A DNA stretch of 64,000 nt. Origin: Spirosoma sp. GTDB lineage: Bacteria > Bacteroidota > Bacteroidia > Cytophagales > Spirosomataceae. Position numbers and translations under genes: made by a program. The stretch is taken from positions 372,001 to 436,000 of the forward strand of contig NZ_JAPLET010000019.1 of assembly GCF_026391055.1 (NCBI RefSeq), given 5' to 3'. Each line of letters starts with the position of its first letter. Within the stretch, counting starts at the first letter, position 1. Positions 49,512-58,543 of the stretch are shown in pieces. The notes under the pieces are model-generated. The model searched no databases, was not told where the DNA came from, and saw only the letters and a list, made by a program, of their open reading frames with translations.

Positions 49512-51017
49512 TTATTCCCAGTTGAGCGCTTCAATTATATCAGAAGCAATCATGCCGATTGGTCCCCTTTTCCGGGCCACCACATCGCCAGCCAAACCGT
49601 GTGTAAATACCCCCAGTACAGCAGCCTCAACCGAGTCATAACCCTGGGCCAGCAGAGCCGTCAGAACACCTGTCAGTACATCACCCGTGCCACCCGTGCT
49701 CAGTCCTGGATTGCCCGTTGAGTTAAAGTGTATATCCCCTTCGGGTGTAGCCACGGCCGAGTAGGCACCTTTCAACACAACGACTACGCCGTACTTTCGG
49801 GTGAACTCCCGCAAGAGGTCCAGTTTCTCGTAGTCATTGTCCCATTTTTTAGTCAGTCGTTCAAACTCTTTCGGGTGAGGTGTCAGAATGCTGTTTTTGG
49901 GTAGATACCTCAGCAACTCGCGGTTTTCGGAAAGCAGATTTAACGCATCGGCATCAACAACGATGGGCTTTTTTAACATAGGCAGTAACGCTTTCATCAT
50001 CGCCAGCGTTTCGGGTGCTTTGCCAATACCAGGGCCCAGGCCAATGGTTGAGTAGTCGGTTGGATCGGGTAAATCATCAAGTTGACTGGTTCCCGAAAGT
50101 ACATGTTCATTTCGATCGGGTCGACACATGGCTTCCGGAACAATCGTTTGTAGCGGTATATAACCGCATTGGGGCACCTGAACCGTCAACAACCCCACCC
50201 CCGACCGTAAACAGGCGCGGGCAGCCAGTATGGCCGCGCCAATCTTTCCATAACTACCTGCTAGTAACAGGGCATGGCCAAAAGTACCTTTGTTGGAGAA
50301 GCGATCGCGTTTGTGCAGGAGTAACCGGGCTTCTTTAGGTTGCGTATAATAGTACGAGGTAGGGGCCTGATCAATGAAACGTTTGTGCAACTGAATGTCC
50401 AAAAGGTGCCATTCACCCACGAATGCGCCATTTTTAGGCAGAACAAAAGCTAGCTTAGGCAACTGAAAGGAAACTGTATAGTCGGGTTCAACAATAACGT
50501 CGCCGAGTTTATTCGGCTGATCGGTGTACAAGCCGCTGGCAATATCGACGGCAATAACGGTAGCAGGAGTCCGGTTAATGGCTTCGATTGTGGTTTTCAC
50601 GATGCCTTCGGTAGGGCGCGATAAACCCGAGCCCAGGATGGCATCGAGCACAATTTCGTTATGTCGAATGGTTGGAATATCGGTGGCAGATTCGATGTAA
50701 TGAATATTTTCCGTAACGAGTTTCAAACGACGATGGTTGTGCATAAAGTCGTCGGATTCGCGCGGGGCATACCGCACAACATAGACATCAATCGGGTAGG
50801 TTCGCTCCAGTAGTAACCGGGCAATGGCCAGCCCGTCTCCGCCATTATTGCCCAACCCGCAAAAAATCTTAATTGGGTGTTTACTCTTGAAACGATCAGC
50901 GAACCAATCGACAAAGGTAAGGGCAGCCCGTTCCATTAAATTAATAGGCGCTATCGGTTCATGTTGAATGGTGGATTGGTCAAGGGAACGAATTTGATCA
51001 ACGTTCAGTATTTTCAT
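49512..51017 (-). CDS. Bifunctional NAD(P)H-hydrate epimerase / ADP-dependent dehydratase
   Basis: 501 aa from the ATG at 51017 (MKILNVDQIRSLDQSTIQHE); the ORF track start at 51050 is less likely. N-terminal YjeF_N epimerase domain with IFCGLGNNGGDGLAIARLLL and ILGSGLSRPTEGIVK. C-terminal carbohydrate-kinase-like dehydratase domain with GLGPGIGKAPETLAMMK, VVDADALNLLS, SILTPHPKEFERL and LSTGGTGDVLTGVLTALLAQ. The protein repairs hydrated NADH and NADPH. Fusion of both domains is usual in bacteria. It is divergent from rplS. Confidence 0.94.
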   Translation of the reverse strand: MKILNVDQIRSLDQSTIQHEPIAPINLMERAALTFVDWFADRFKSKHPIKIFCGLGNNGGDGLAIARLLLERTYPIDVYVVRYAPRESDDFMHNHRRLKLVTENIHYIESATDIPTIRHNEIVLDAILGSGLSRPTEGIVKTTIEAINRTPATVIAVDIASGLYTDQPNKLGDVIVEPDYTVSFQLPKLAFVLPKNGAFVGEWHLLDIQLHKRFIDQAPTSYYYTQPKEARLLLHKRDRFSNKGTFGHALLLAGSYGKIGAAILAARACLRSGVGLLTVQVPQCGYIPLQTIVPEAMCRPDRNEHVLSGTSQLDDLPDPTDYSTIGLGPGIGKAPETLAMMKALLPMLKKPIVVDADALNLLSENRELLRYLPKNSILTPHPKEFERLTKKWDNDYEKLDLLREFTRKYGVVVVLKGAYSAVATPEGDIHFNSTGNPGLSTGGTGDVLTGVLTALLAQGYDSVEAAVLGVFTHGLAGDVVARKRGPIGMIASDIIEALNWE

Positions 51018-51080
51018 AAGTAATTGGATGACGTCGGAGCGTAATTTCACAAAAGTATTTTCTCCTACTGATAAATTTAC

Positions 51081-51088
51081 TATCTTTG
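51081..51088 (+). promoter_or_regulatory. -7 element of rplS
   Basis: TATCTTTGCGGC is identical over 12 bases to the element before the ABC-F gene. It lies 44 bases upstream of the rplS start and fits TAnnTTTG. Confidence 0.6.
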
Positions 51089-51131
51089 CGGCTCATTTCG
51101 CAAATACTTATCTGGCGATTTATATACGGTC

Positions 51132-51506
51132 ATGAGCGAGTTAATCAAATTAGTGGAGGCAGACAACGCGCAGCGTCGCACCGAGTTGCCCACATTCCGG
51201 GCGGGTGATACGGTGAACGTACACGTTAAAATCCGCGAAGGAAATAAGGAACGTATTCAGGTATTCACGGGAACGGTTATTCAACGCCGGAACCCAAGTT
51301 CCGCTGGCGAGACATTTACTGTCCGCAAAGTATCAAATGGCGTTGGCGTAGAGCGTATCTTCCCAGTTCTGTCGCCTAACATCGACAAAATCGAAGTTGT
51401 TCGTTTGGGTAAAGTTCGCCGGGCACGGTTGTTCTACCTACGCGGTCGTCAGGGTAAAGCTGCTCGTGTTAAAGAGCGCAAGCCTAAAGCAGTTGTAGCC
51501 GCTTAA
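51132..51506 (+). CDS. rplS: Ribosomal protein L19
   Basis: 124 aa, typical bacterial L19: [97 protein letters not shown]. Structural role at the 30S-50S interface. It is expressed alone here, from its own promoter, and ends in a terminator. Confidence 0.97.
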   Translation: MSELIKLVEADNAQRRTELPTFRAGDTVNVHVKIREGNKERIQVFTGTVIQRRNPSSAGETFTVRKVSNGVGVERIFPVLSPNIDKIEVVRLGKVRRARLFYLRGRQGKAARVKERKPKAVVAA

Positions 51507-51531
51507 TAGCTTCAATTGCATTAGATTTTGA

Positions 51532-51559
51532 AAAGCTGTCTGGAAAGACGGCTTTTTTT
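51532..51559 (+). terminator. Rho-independent terminator after rplS
   Basis: AAAGCTGTCT and AGACGGCTTT pair with one G-U, around the loop GGAA, followed by T residues. It lies 25 bases after the rplS stop. Confidence 0.8.
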
Positions 51560-51634
51560 GTAATAGCCGCAACAGGCTCCGGCTGTTGCATAAACAGTGA
51601 ACCAGTAACAGCCGGAGCCTGTTGCGGCTATTAC
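51560..51634. repeat. Perfect 28-bp inverted repeat directly before dapF
   Basis: Arms GTAATAGCCGCAACAGGCTC... (51560-51587) and its exact reverse complement (51607-51634) are 28 bp long and flank a 19-base loop. The arm itself contains the near-palindrome AACAGGCTCCGGCTGTT. It begins right after the rplS terminator and ends one base before the dapF ATG, so it replaces the usual leader. Confidence 0.8.
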
Positions 51635-51635
51635 T

Positions 51636-52409
51636 ATGGACTTCTTTAAATACCAGGGTACCGGCAATGATTTTATCTTGATCGACGACCGGGCCAGAAC
51701 TTTTCCTGCAGCCGATCAGGCGTTTATCGAGCACCTATGTCACCGACGCTTCGGCATCGGGGCCGATGGATTAATTCTCCTCCAGACTGATCCGGAGTAC
51801 GATTTTCGGATGGTTTATTTCAATGCCGACGGCGCTGAAGGCAGCATGTGTGGCAATGGTGGCCGGTGTATTGTCCGGTTTGCCCACGACCTGGGCCTCT
51901 TTGACAGTGAAACCCGTTTTCTGGCCGTAGATGGCGAACATCTGGCGATGGTTTCCGACGAAAGCATTTCGTTAAAGATGACAGATGTTACCGGCATTGA
52001 AGATCGCCAAGGGCTGACCTTTTTAAATACAGGTTCGCCCCATGTCGTATGTTTTGTTGATGATTTGGAATCGTTTGATGTCGTATCTGAAGGGCGGTCC
52101 ATTCGCTATAGCGAGCCATTTCAGCCGGGTGGGACAAACGTGAACTTCGCTCAGGTAGTTGATGAAAACACGGTGTTTGTCAGAACCTACGAACGCGGTG
52201 TGGAAGATGAAACGTACTCATGCGGTACAGGTGTAACGGCTGTCGCACTGGTTGCTCAACACGAGCTAGGCATGCCTAGCCCCGTATTTATCCGTACCCT
52301 TGGCGGCAACCTTCGCGTGTCATTCAATCCTCAGCCCAACGGTGGCTTTGATTCCATTTACCTTATTGGACCAGCAAAGCGGGTTTTTGCCGGAACCATA
52401 ACTGTTTAG
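51636..52409 (+). CDS. dapF: Diaminopimelate epimerase
   Basis: 257 aa. Converts LL- to meso-diaminopimelate for peptidoglycan and lysine. The two catalytic Cys lie in GSMCGNGGRCIVRF and TYSCGTGVTAVALV; other family blocks are FFKYQGTGNDFILIDDRA and GGTNVNFAQVVDENT. Typical length. A perfect hairpin ends one base before its ATG, leaving no room for a ribosome-binding site and possibly limiting translation. Confidence 0.95.
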   Translation: MDFFKYQGTGNDFILIDDRARTFPAADQAFIEHLCHRRFGIGADGLILLQTDPEYDFRMVYFNADGAEGSMCGNGGRCIVRFAHDLGLFDSETRFLAVDGEHLAMVSDESISLKMTDVTGIEDRQGLTFLNTGSPHVVCFVDDLESFDVVSEGRSIRYSEPFQPGGTNVNFAQVVDENTVFVRTYERGVEDETYSCGTGVTAVALVAQHELGMPSPVFIRTLGGNLRVSFNPQPNGGFDSIYLIGPAKRVFAGTITV

Positions 52410-52452
52410 TGTGTTGTGCAGTTAATAAAAACAGCCAGCACTAATACAGGGA

Positions 52453-53382
52453 ATGATTATCTATAAGAATAAAGGGTTATTACAATCTATTTGGCATTTT
52501 CATACCGGCCCCACGGCTAAAGCACTGATGGGCCGGTTAATAGTTGTTGCTATTTATGTGACCATCGTTACGGTTGCCGAAATGCACTACACAGACTTAC
52601 GTCTGAAAGATACACCCTCTTCGTTTCTGGGAGCAATGGGCATTCTGCTCAGTCTGTTGCTTATTTTTCGGACTAACACCGCTTATGACCGATTTTATGA
52701 AGGGCGTCAGGCTTGGGGCGTCCTGGTCAACAATTGCCGGAATCTGGCCATTTATTTCAATGCCGTTCTGCCGGAAGGTGATGCCAAAAGCCGGGAGTTT
52801 TACGCTAAGGCGATTGCTAATTTTCCCTTCGCCCTGAAGAATCATTTACGCGACAGCAATAACACCGCCGAACTGGACATCGTAGAAGAAGGAGAACGAC
52901 GTGACCTGAGCCATTTTGACCATAAACCGGCCGGGGTATCGAACCAACTCTGGGTGAAAACTGAAATCCTCTACCGCGAGGGACATATTTCCGAATCACA
53001 GCATATTAACCTGAATCAGTATTTAACAACGCTGATGGACGTGTGTGGTGTATGTGAGCGGATTAAAAGTACGCCCATTCCGTTCTCCTACATGCTGTTC
53101 ATCAAGCTGTTCATTATGCTTTATGTGACGTTGCTGCCCTTTACGGTTGTAACGGCTTTTGGTTACCTGACAATCCCGGCCGTTGTCCTCACGTCGTACA
53201 TACTGGTTGGGCTGGAGATGATCGGTGAAGAAATTGAAGAACCCTTTGGTCTGGAGCGCAACGACCTTCCATTGAATCAGTTAAGTCAGCTTATTCGTGT
53301 GAACGTTCACGACATTTTACAGATTTATTTGCCTCATGTTGAGAAACAGGCGGCCAAGCCGGGCTTTACCATAGTGACATAA
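52453..53382 (+). CDS. Bestrophin-family anion channel protein
   Basis: 309 aa with four hydrophobic regions and the bacterial bestrophin (UPF0187) pattern: LGILLSLLLIFRTNTAYDRFYEGRQAWG, FAIKNHLRDSN-type loop (FALKNHLRDSNNTAELD) and LVGLEMIGEEIEEPFGLERNDLPLNQL. The segment EIEEPFG is near the pore-proximal domain in known homologues. The family forms pentameric channels; bacterial members often conduct cations or anions, so selectivity is open. It lies 43 bases after dapF. Confidence 0.87.
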   Translation: MIIYKNKGLLQSIWHFHTGPTAKALMGRLIVVAIYVTIVTVAEMHYTDLRLKDTPSSFLGAMGILLSLLLIFRTNTAYDRFYEGRQAWGVLVNNCRNLAIYFNAVLPEGDAKSREFYAKAIANFPFALKNHLRDSNNTAELDIVEEGERRDLSHFDHKPAGVSNQLWVKTEILYREGHISESQHINLNQYLTTLMDVCGVCERIKSTPIPFSYMLFIKLFIMLYVTLLPFTVVTAFGYLTIPAVVLTSYILVGLEMIGEEIEEPFGLERNDLPLNQLSQLIRVNVHDILQIYLPHVEKQAAKPGFTIVT

Positions 53383-53385
53383 AAC

Positions 53386-53694
53386 TTAATCCACGGCTTC
53401 AATAATGCCGCCGTGCAGGTGGTAAATGGATTTGGCCTGCAAGTCGGGTTGGCGCAATAAATCCTTAGCCGCCACCCGGCTGCGGACACCGTTAGTGCAG
53501 ATGACAAGCAGGGTCGAATAGGGTAAGAGTTCACCCTTTCTGGCCCGGATATCGGCAAGGGGTATGTTGAGCCCGCCAATATTGAATTCTTCGAACTCCC
53601 ATTCGTCCCGCACATCGACAACGGCCGTATCGGGTTGACGGCGCAGCCTTTCGAGCTCTGTAAGGGTTATGTCTGTATAGGTGTGTGTGGTCAT
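53386..53694 (-). CDS. Rhodanese-like single-domain protein
   Basis: 102 aa from the ATG at 53694 (MTTHTYTDITLTELERLRRQ). The rhodanese fold shows AVVDVRDEWEFEEFNIGGLNIPL and the active-site loop VICTNGVRSRVAAKDL, with Cys in CTNGVRS. No signal peptide, so cytoplasmic. It would accept sulfane sulfur; partners unknown. Its stop is 3 bases from the bestrophin stop, convergent. Confidence 0.88.
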   Translation of the reverse strand: MTTHTYTDITLTELERLRRQPDTAVVDVRDEWEFEEFNIGGLNIPLADIRARKGELLPYSTLLVICTNGVRSRVAAKDLLRQPDLQAKSIYHLHGGIIEAVD

Positions 53695-53739
53695 ACACAA
53701 GCATAACAAACTTTCCGGAATGGCTGTTCAGTGAGGAGG

Positions 53740-54114
53740 CTATCGTCTGGAAATTGCCAGAATGTCAATCTCCTTTACTTTCGGACGACTTCCCCAGATG
53801 CATAGTAGCTCAACTTGTTTCCCAGTTTCCACGTAACGAATAAGAACGGCCCGTTCTACGGAGTTGGGCAAGGGTGGAATGTCGCTGATGGCTTTATAAT
53901 ACAAAGGGAGGGAGCTCGCTGTAGGTTTACGCCAACTGGCTATTCCGGTAGTATCGGATCTATCGTTGGCCAGTCGAACAAAGTCTTCACATCCATCAGC
54001 AATCCGGCTGTTGTCTGTGATAAAAGCAGCCTCAGTGCGTTCAGTAAGGTTGACCGTTACTGTCGACTGGCATCCGAACAGAAGTGTTAGAATAAGAAAC
54101 GAAGAAAATTTCAT
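53740..54114 (-). CDS. Hypothetical lipoprotein
   Basis: 124 aa. The N-terminus MKFSSFLILTLLFGCQSTVT has a lipobox (LLFGC) and predicts an anchored lipoprotein. The rest is unrecognised; it contains two more Cys (GCEDFVRLA, VELLCIW). It lies upstream of the rhodanese gene on the same strand and diverges from htpG. Confidence 0.6.
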   Translation of the reverse strand: MKFSSFLILTLLFGCQSTVTVNLTERTEAAFITDNSRIADGCEDFVRLANDRSDTTGIASWRKPTASSLPLYYKAISDIPPLPNSVERAVLIRYVETGKQVELLCIWGSRPKVKEIDILAISRR

Positions 54115-54269
54115 GCTATTTATAGGCTTATTTATACTGACCCTATCAGGCGGTAATCAGTTGGAAAGCACTTGTTACTACGTTAAATCTGTCAATCTGT
54201 CAGAAACGCACAGGCTGGAACAGGATTTGACGGCCTGAGAACAGACTCATAATCTTACTAACATAAATT

Positions 54270-56102
54270 ATGGAAGCTGTACAAACCGAGAAGGGGCAAA
54301 TCTCAATCCATACCGAGAATATTTTCCCGATTATCAAAAAATTCCTCTATTCTGACCACGAGATTTTTCTGCGCGAATTAGTGTCAAATGCAGTGGATGC
54401 TACGCAGAAACTGAGCCAGCTGGCTTCGTTTGGCGAATTCGGAGGTGAACTGGGGGAGTTGAAAGTGACGGTTTCGCTGAATGAGGAAGCCAAAACGATT
54501 ACCATCAGTGACAACGGCATCGGTATGACTGCCGATGAAATCAAGAAATATATCAACCAGATTGCCTTCTCCGGGGCCACCGATTTTCTGGAGAAATACA
54601 AAGACAAAACGGACGATAAAGGACAGATCATCGGTCACTTTGGCCTGGGCTTCTACTCGGCGTTTATGGTTGCCGAAAAAGTAGACATCGTCACTAAATC
54701 CTATCGGGATGGCGCTGAAGCGGTTCGCTGGACCTGCGATGGCTCTACAGAGTTTGAACTGACGCCCGCCGAGCGTGCCGACCGAGGTACGGACATAATT
54801 CTGCACATTGCACCTGACTCCGAAGAGTTTCTGAGCAAAAGCCGGTTGCAGGGAATTCTCGATAAATATGCCCGGTTCCTGCCCGTTGCCGTTGAGTTTG
54901 ACGAGAAAGTCGTTAACAATACGAACCCGATCTGGACCAAATCACCGGCCGATCTTACCGATGAGGATTATAAGAATTTCTATCGGGAGTTGTACCCAAT
55001 GGGGGAGGAGCCACTGTTCTGGATTCATCTGAACGTGGATTATCCATTCAACCTGACGGGTATTCTGTATTTCCCGCGTATCAAAAATGAGCTGCGGTTC
55101 CAGCGTGAAAAAATTCAACTGTACAGCCGCCAGGTGTTTATTACCGATGAGGTAAAGGACGTAGTGCCTGATTTTCTGATGATGCTGCACGGCGTAATCG
55201 ACTCGCCCGATATTCCGCTCAACGTGTCGCGGAGTTTCCTCCAGGCCGATAGCAATGTCAAAAAGATCAATGGCTATATCACTCGAAAAGTCGCCGATAA
55301 GCTGAACGAGCTGTTCAACGCCGACCGCAAAGGCTTTGAAGAGAAGTTCGACGATATCGGTCTGTTCATCAAATACGGTATCCTGAGCGACGATAAATTC
55401 TGGGAGAAAGCGAAAAACTTTGTGTTGCTGAAAAATACCGAAGGGGTGTTTACAACGCTGGATGAGTACCGCGAGAAAGTACAGGCTAACCAGACCGATA
55501 AGAGTGAGACGCTAATCATGTTATACACCTCCGACCGTAAGCAACAGGATGCTTACATTGAGTCGGCTCGGCGACGGGGCTACGATGTGTTGTTAATGGA
55601 CAACGTTATTGATGCTCACTTCATCAATGCATTGGAGCAGAAGCTTGAAAAAGTGCGCTTCCAGCGTGTAGATGCCGATACACTCGATAAATTAATCGAT
55701 AAAGGGCTTAATAATGAAAGCGTTCTGTCGGAGGTCGACCAAACGAAACTGAAAGAGGTATTTGAGCAGGTGCTGGACAATAAGATGCTGCATGTGAGTG
55801 TAGAAGCTCAACCAACGGATGAACTGCCCGTTACGATTACCATGCCAGAGTTCATGCGCCGGATGAAAGATATGTCGGCTCTTTCGGGCGAGCAATCGTT
55901 CTACGGGAATCTGCCGGTCACGTACAACGTCGTTGTGAACGCAAACCACCCGCTGATTGGTAAAGTGCTGGCAGAATCGGATACCGATGCGCAAAAAGCA
56001 CTGGTAAAGCAAGTGTATGATTTGGCGTTGCTTTCGCAGAATATGCTTACCGGTGCCGACCTAACCGCCTTTGTTAAAAGGACGGTAGCCGGATTGGCAT
56101 AA
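54270..56102 (+). CDS. htpG: Molecular chaperone HtpG (Hsp90)
   Basis: 610 aa. GHKL ATPase motifs FLRELVSNAVDATQKLSQ, ITISDNGIGMTADEIKKYI and GHFGLGFYSAFMVAEKVD; middle domain (FQREKIQLYSRQVFITDEVK, DSPDIPLNVSRSFLQADSNV) and C-terminal dimerisation region. Slightly shorter than E. coli HtpG. It is monocistronic, ended by a very strong hairpin. Confidence 0.96.
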   Translation: MEAVQTEKGQISIHTENIFPIIKKFLYSDHEIFLRELVSNAVDATQKLSQLASFGEFGGELGELKVTVSLNEEAKTITISDNGIGMTADEIKKYINQIAFSGATDFLEKYKDKTDDKGQIIGHFGLGFYSAFMVAEKVDIVTKSYRDGAEAVRWTCDGSTEFELTPAERADRGTDIILHIAPDSEEFLSKSRLQGILDKYARFLPVAVEFDEKVVNNTNPIWTKSPADLTDEDYKNFYRELYPMGEEPLFWIHLNVDYPFNLTGILYFPRIKNELRFQREKIQLYSRQVFITDEVKDVVPDFLMMLHGVIDSPDIPLNVSRSFLQADSNVKKINGYITRKVADKLNELFNADRKGFEEKFDDIGLFIKYGILSDDKFWEKAKNFVLLKNTEGVFTTLDEYREKVQANQTDKSETLIMLYTSDRKQQDAYIESARRRGYDVLLMDNVIDAHFINALEQKLEKVRFQRVDADTLDKLIDKGLNNESVLSEVDQTKLKEVFEQVLDNKMLHVSVEAQPTDELPVTITMPEFMRRMKDMSALSGEQSFYGNLPVTYNVVVNANHPLIGKVLAESDTDAQKALVKQVYDLALLSQNMLTGADLTAFVKRTVAGLA

Positions 56103-56110
56103 TAGTCAGT

Positions 56111-56182
56111 TTTGCCAATTAAAACGGGGCTGAAGCGATTTCATCAGTATGAAATCGCTTCAGCCCCGTTTTAATTGGCAAA
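56111..56182. terminator. Perfect 34-bp hairpin, bidirectional terminator
   Basis: TTTGCCAATTAAAACGGGGC... (56111-56144) pairs exactly with 56149-56182 around a CAGT loop. The GC-rich core GGGGCTGAAGCG is flanked by A and T runs on both sides, so it can terminate htpG from one side and the convergent DUF4126-type gene from the other. Confidence 0.85.
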
Positions 56183-56215
56183 CCGGAGGTCGCGAAAATA
56201 CAACCCTATAACTCG

Positions 56216-56815
56216 CTATCGGCTAAGATTCGGCGACTTATCGGCGCGGGTAAACCAGATCTTTCGGCGGGCAACCAGTCGGCTGATAATGAAAATTAGC
56301 ACCAGAAAGATAACGACAGCGGCCACTAATGGCAATAAAATGCTGAAGATGGAGAGCCCAATGGAGGCCACATTTTCGCCCGTTGCCACCACAGGATTGG
56401 CAAGCCCGCCGGTAGTAGCGGTGGAACCAAGCCGGAGCAGACTGGTTCCCGCCTGAATGATTCCCGCCGTACTGCCGCCGAGCATCAACCCAAGTCCCCA
56501 ATGGAGTAACGGGTTATCTATTTGAAGAAAAGACGTACTCAACAGAGTTCCGGCAATGATGGAGGTTGGGGTCGCTATCGTGTCGAGCACGTTATCGAGC
56601 CAGGGGATGTAGTAGGCTCCGAGTTCAAAAATGGTAGCCACTGCCAGGCCTAACAGGGCAGGCCAGCCACTGAGCCATTCGAAGCCGGTGATGGTATTGA
56701 TAATGCCTAATTTAGTGGCCAGGCTGGCAATCAGAAGCGGCACAAATACCCGGAAGCCACAGCAGGCCGCCAAGCCGATTCCAATGCAGGCACTCATTAT
56801 CCATTCAAGAGACAT
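56216..56815 (-). CDS. DUF4126-type membrane protein
   Basis: 199 aa from the ATG at 56815 (MSLEWIMSACIGIGLAACCG), preferred over the ORF start at 56878, which would read through an inverted repeat. It has about five hydrophobic helices, Gly-rich loops (GLMLGGSTAGIIQAGTSLLR) and a basic C-terminal tail (ARRKIWFTRADKSPNLSR). The pattern FRVFVPLLIASLATK is typical of DUF4126 proteins, whose function is unknown. Confidence 0.78.
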   Translation of the reverse strand: MSLEWIMSACIGIGLAACCGFRVFVPLLIASLATKLGIINTITGFEWLSGWPALLGLAVATIFELGAYYIPWLDNVLDTIATPTSIIAGTLLSTSFLQIDNPLLHWGLGLMLGGSTAGIIQAGTSLLRLGSTATTGGLANPVVATGENVASIGLSIFSILLPLVAAVVIFLVLIFIISRLVARRKIWFTRADKSPNLSR

Positions 56816-56824
56816 AGTAACGTG

Positions 56825-56891
56825 CGGTTTGTAGTAGTTGGTTTGCGGTATGCCAGTGGGTCTGTAACCGTAAACCAACTACTACAAACCG
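56825..56891. repeat. Inverted repeat CGGTTTGTAGTAGTTGG upstream of the DUF4126-type gene
   Basis: CGGTTTGTAGTAGTTGGTTTGCGGT (56825-56849) and ACCGTAAACCAACTACTACAAACCG (56867-56891) pair over 25 bases with one mismatch. It lies between the helicase stop and the next ATG and probably terminates or attenuates the helicase transcript. Confidence 0.6.
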
Positions 56892-56903
56892 TAACCGATT
56901 GTT

Positions 56904-58394
56904 TTATCCAAAAAACTGCGAATTAAAATTCATCAGGAAGGCTTCGTCGGTGGCGCGGGTTAAAGCCGTGTACAGCCATCGAACAAATTCGTCGTTTACC
57001 TGGCCCTCCGGCAGAAACCCCTGATCAACGAAAACCGCACTCCACTGCCCCCCCTGCGCTTTATGGCAGGTCAGTGCGTACGCAAACTTTACCTGTAATG
57101 CGTTGAGGTACGGGTCCCGACGTATCGCTTCTGAACGTTCTTTCTTGCTTTTAATGTAAAAGTAGTCTTTGGCAACACTTTCGTACAGTGCCTTGTACTG
57201 ATCGGCCGTCAGCGAGGGAACCGGTGTATGGAGCGTGTCGAGCATGATTTTGGCGTCGAAATCGGGCTGCTCTTCGTAGTCAATCAGACGCAGCGTGACC
57301 GTGGCAAAGCGAAAGCCGTGCATTTCTTCCTTATTGCGGATTTTTTGCACCTCTGCAAATTCGCCATTGGCCAGAAAACCCGCCGGCGAATCTTCGTCAA
57401 GTACAGTGTAATTGTTGCGGGCAATCATGAGCATATCCCCGGCGTCGAGTTCTTCCTCGCACTGGTCAATCATCCGCCGAACAAACTGATTGTACTGTAC
57501 TGCCGACTTGTTGGAGCGGCAGATGATGGCTGTATTCTCCCGGCCGTATTTGTCGTAGGCATATCGAATGCCATCTTCCAACTTAGTCAACGGCATTTTA
57601 TAAATGTCGCTGAACGAGCGAACGTTAAGTTGAATAGGCGGTATTTCAGCGGTTGCGGCCGAAGCGTTGTCATTGAGCAAGGCATCAAAACCAACCGCTT
57701 TCGGGGTGGGCGAGGTGCCGTCCAGCAGCATCCTAAGGCCCGTTGCATTGTACAGAATACCCGATTCTTCATCCTGGCGCATGACCTCGGTCAATTCCTG
57801 TTCATACACAGTCATATCGAACGCGCTAGCCAGAAAGCCCCGGTCGAGGGCAGGGCTCAACTCCCGGCCAACAGGGGGAAGCTGGGCGGTATCGCCCACG
57901 AGCATAAGCTTGTTGCCGGGTCCTTCGAAGACAAAGTCAATTAGGTCGGTCAGTAGTCCCTTCCCTCCAAAGTCAGCTTCATCGGAAATCATCGAAGCTT
58001 CATCGACAATAAACAGGGTGTCTTCGTGGTAATTTTTCTGCCGCTGAAAAGCCAGATTTCCCGAGCCGGGGTCGGCCACCTGTCTGTATATTTTTCGGTG
58101 GATGGTCTGGGCTGGTTTCTTGGCATAGTTCGTCATTACTTTGGCTGCTCGGCCCGTAGGAGCGAGCAGTACCGATTTATAGCCGAAACGGGGAAGTACT
58201 TTTATGAGGGTACCTACGAGGGTGGTTTTGCCGGTACCGGCATAGCCGCGAAGCAAAAAACAATCCCGATAATGGGCAACTTCTTCCTTGGAGATAAACT
58301 GGCCAATCTGTTCGAAAAACTGTTCCTGACCCGGAGTAGGCTTAAAAGGGAAACGTTTGGCCAGCAAATGGGCGGCCGTTTGGGTTTCGTTCAT
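56904..58394 (-). CDS. RecD-like superfamily 1 DNA helicase/ATPase
   Basis: 496 aa. Motif I FLLRGYAGTGKTTLVGTLIK, motif Ia APTGRAAKVM, motif II TLFIVDEASMISDE, motif III LMLVGDTAQLPPVGREL and the C-terminal UvrD/RecD-type motif ALTCHKAQGGQWSAVFVDQG with motif VI RWLYTALTRATDEAFLMN. This layout matches RecD2-like 5'-3' helicases without the long N-terminal region of RecD2. No recBC genes are adjacent. It acts on DNA in the cytoplasm; exact role unknown. Confidence 0.87.
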   Translation of the reverse strand: MNETQTAAHLLAKRFPFKPTPGQEQFFEQIGQFISKEEVAHYRDCFLLRGYAGTGKTTLVGTLIKVLPRFGYKSVLLAPTGRAAKVMTNYAKKPAQTIHRKIYRQVADPGSGNLAFQRQKNYHEDTLFIVDEASMISDEADFGGKGLLTDLIDFVFEGPGNKLMLVGDTAQLPPVGRELSPALDRGFLASAFDMTVYEQELTEVMRQDEESGILYNATGLRMLLDGTSPTPKAVGFDALLNDNASAATAEIPPIQLNVRSFSDIYKMPLTKLEDGIRYAYDKYGRENTAIICRSNKSAVQYNQFVRRMIDQCEEELDAGDMLMIARNNYTVLDEDSPAGFLANGEFAEVQKIRNKEEMHGFRFATVTLRLIDYEEQPDFDAKIMLDTLHTPVPSLTADQYKALYESVAKDYFYIKSKKERSEAIRRDPYLNALQVKFAYALTCHKAQGGQWSAVFVDQGFLPEGQVNDEFVRWLYTALTRATDEAFLMNFNSQFFG

Positions 58395-58543
58395 GGGTCT
58401 AATTTACGAAAAAAGGACCAAAGTGAAAAGGGTAAAAAAGGTAGAGAAAGAGGCAATTTTTTATTTTTTTAATCCTTTTTTGATCGCACCTTTCGCACCT
58501 TCGTCCTTTTTCTTATCTTCACCCTACACTAATTGCCTCCTAC

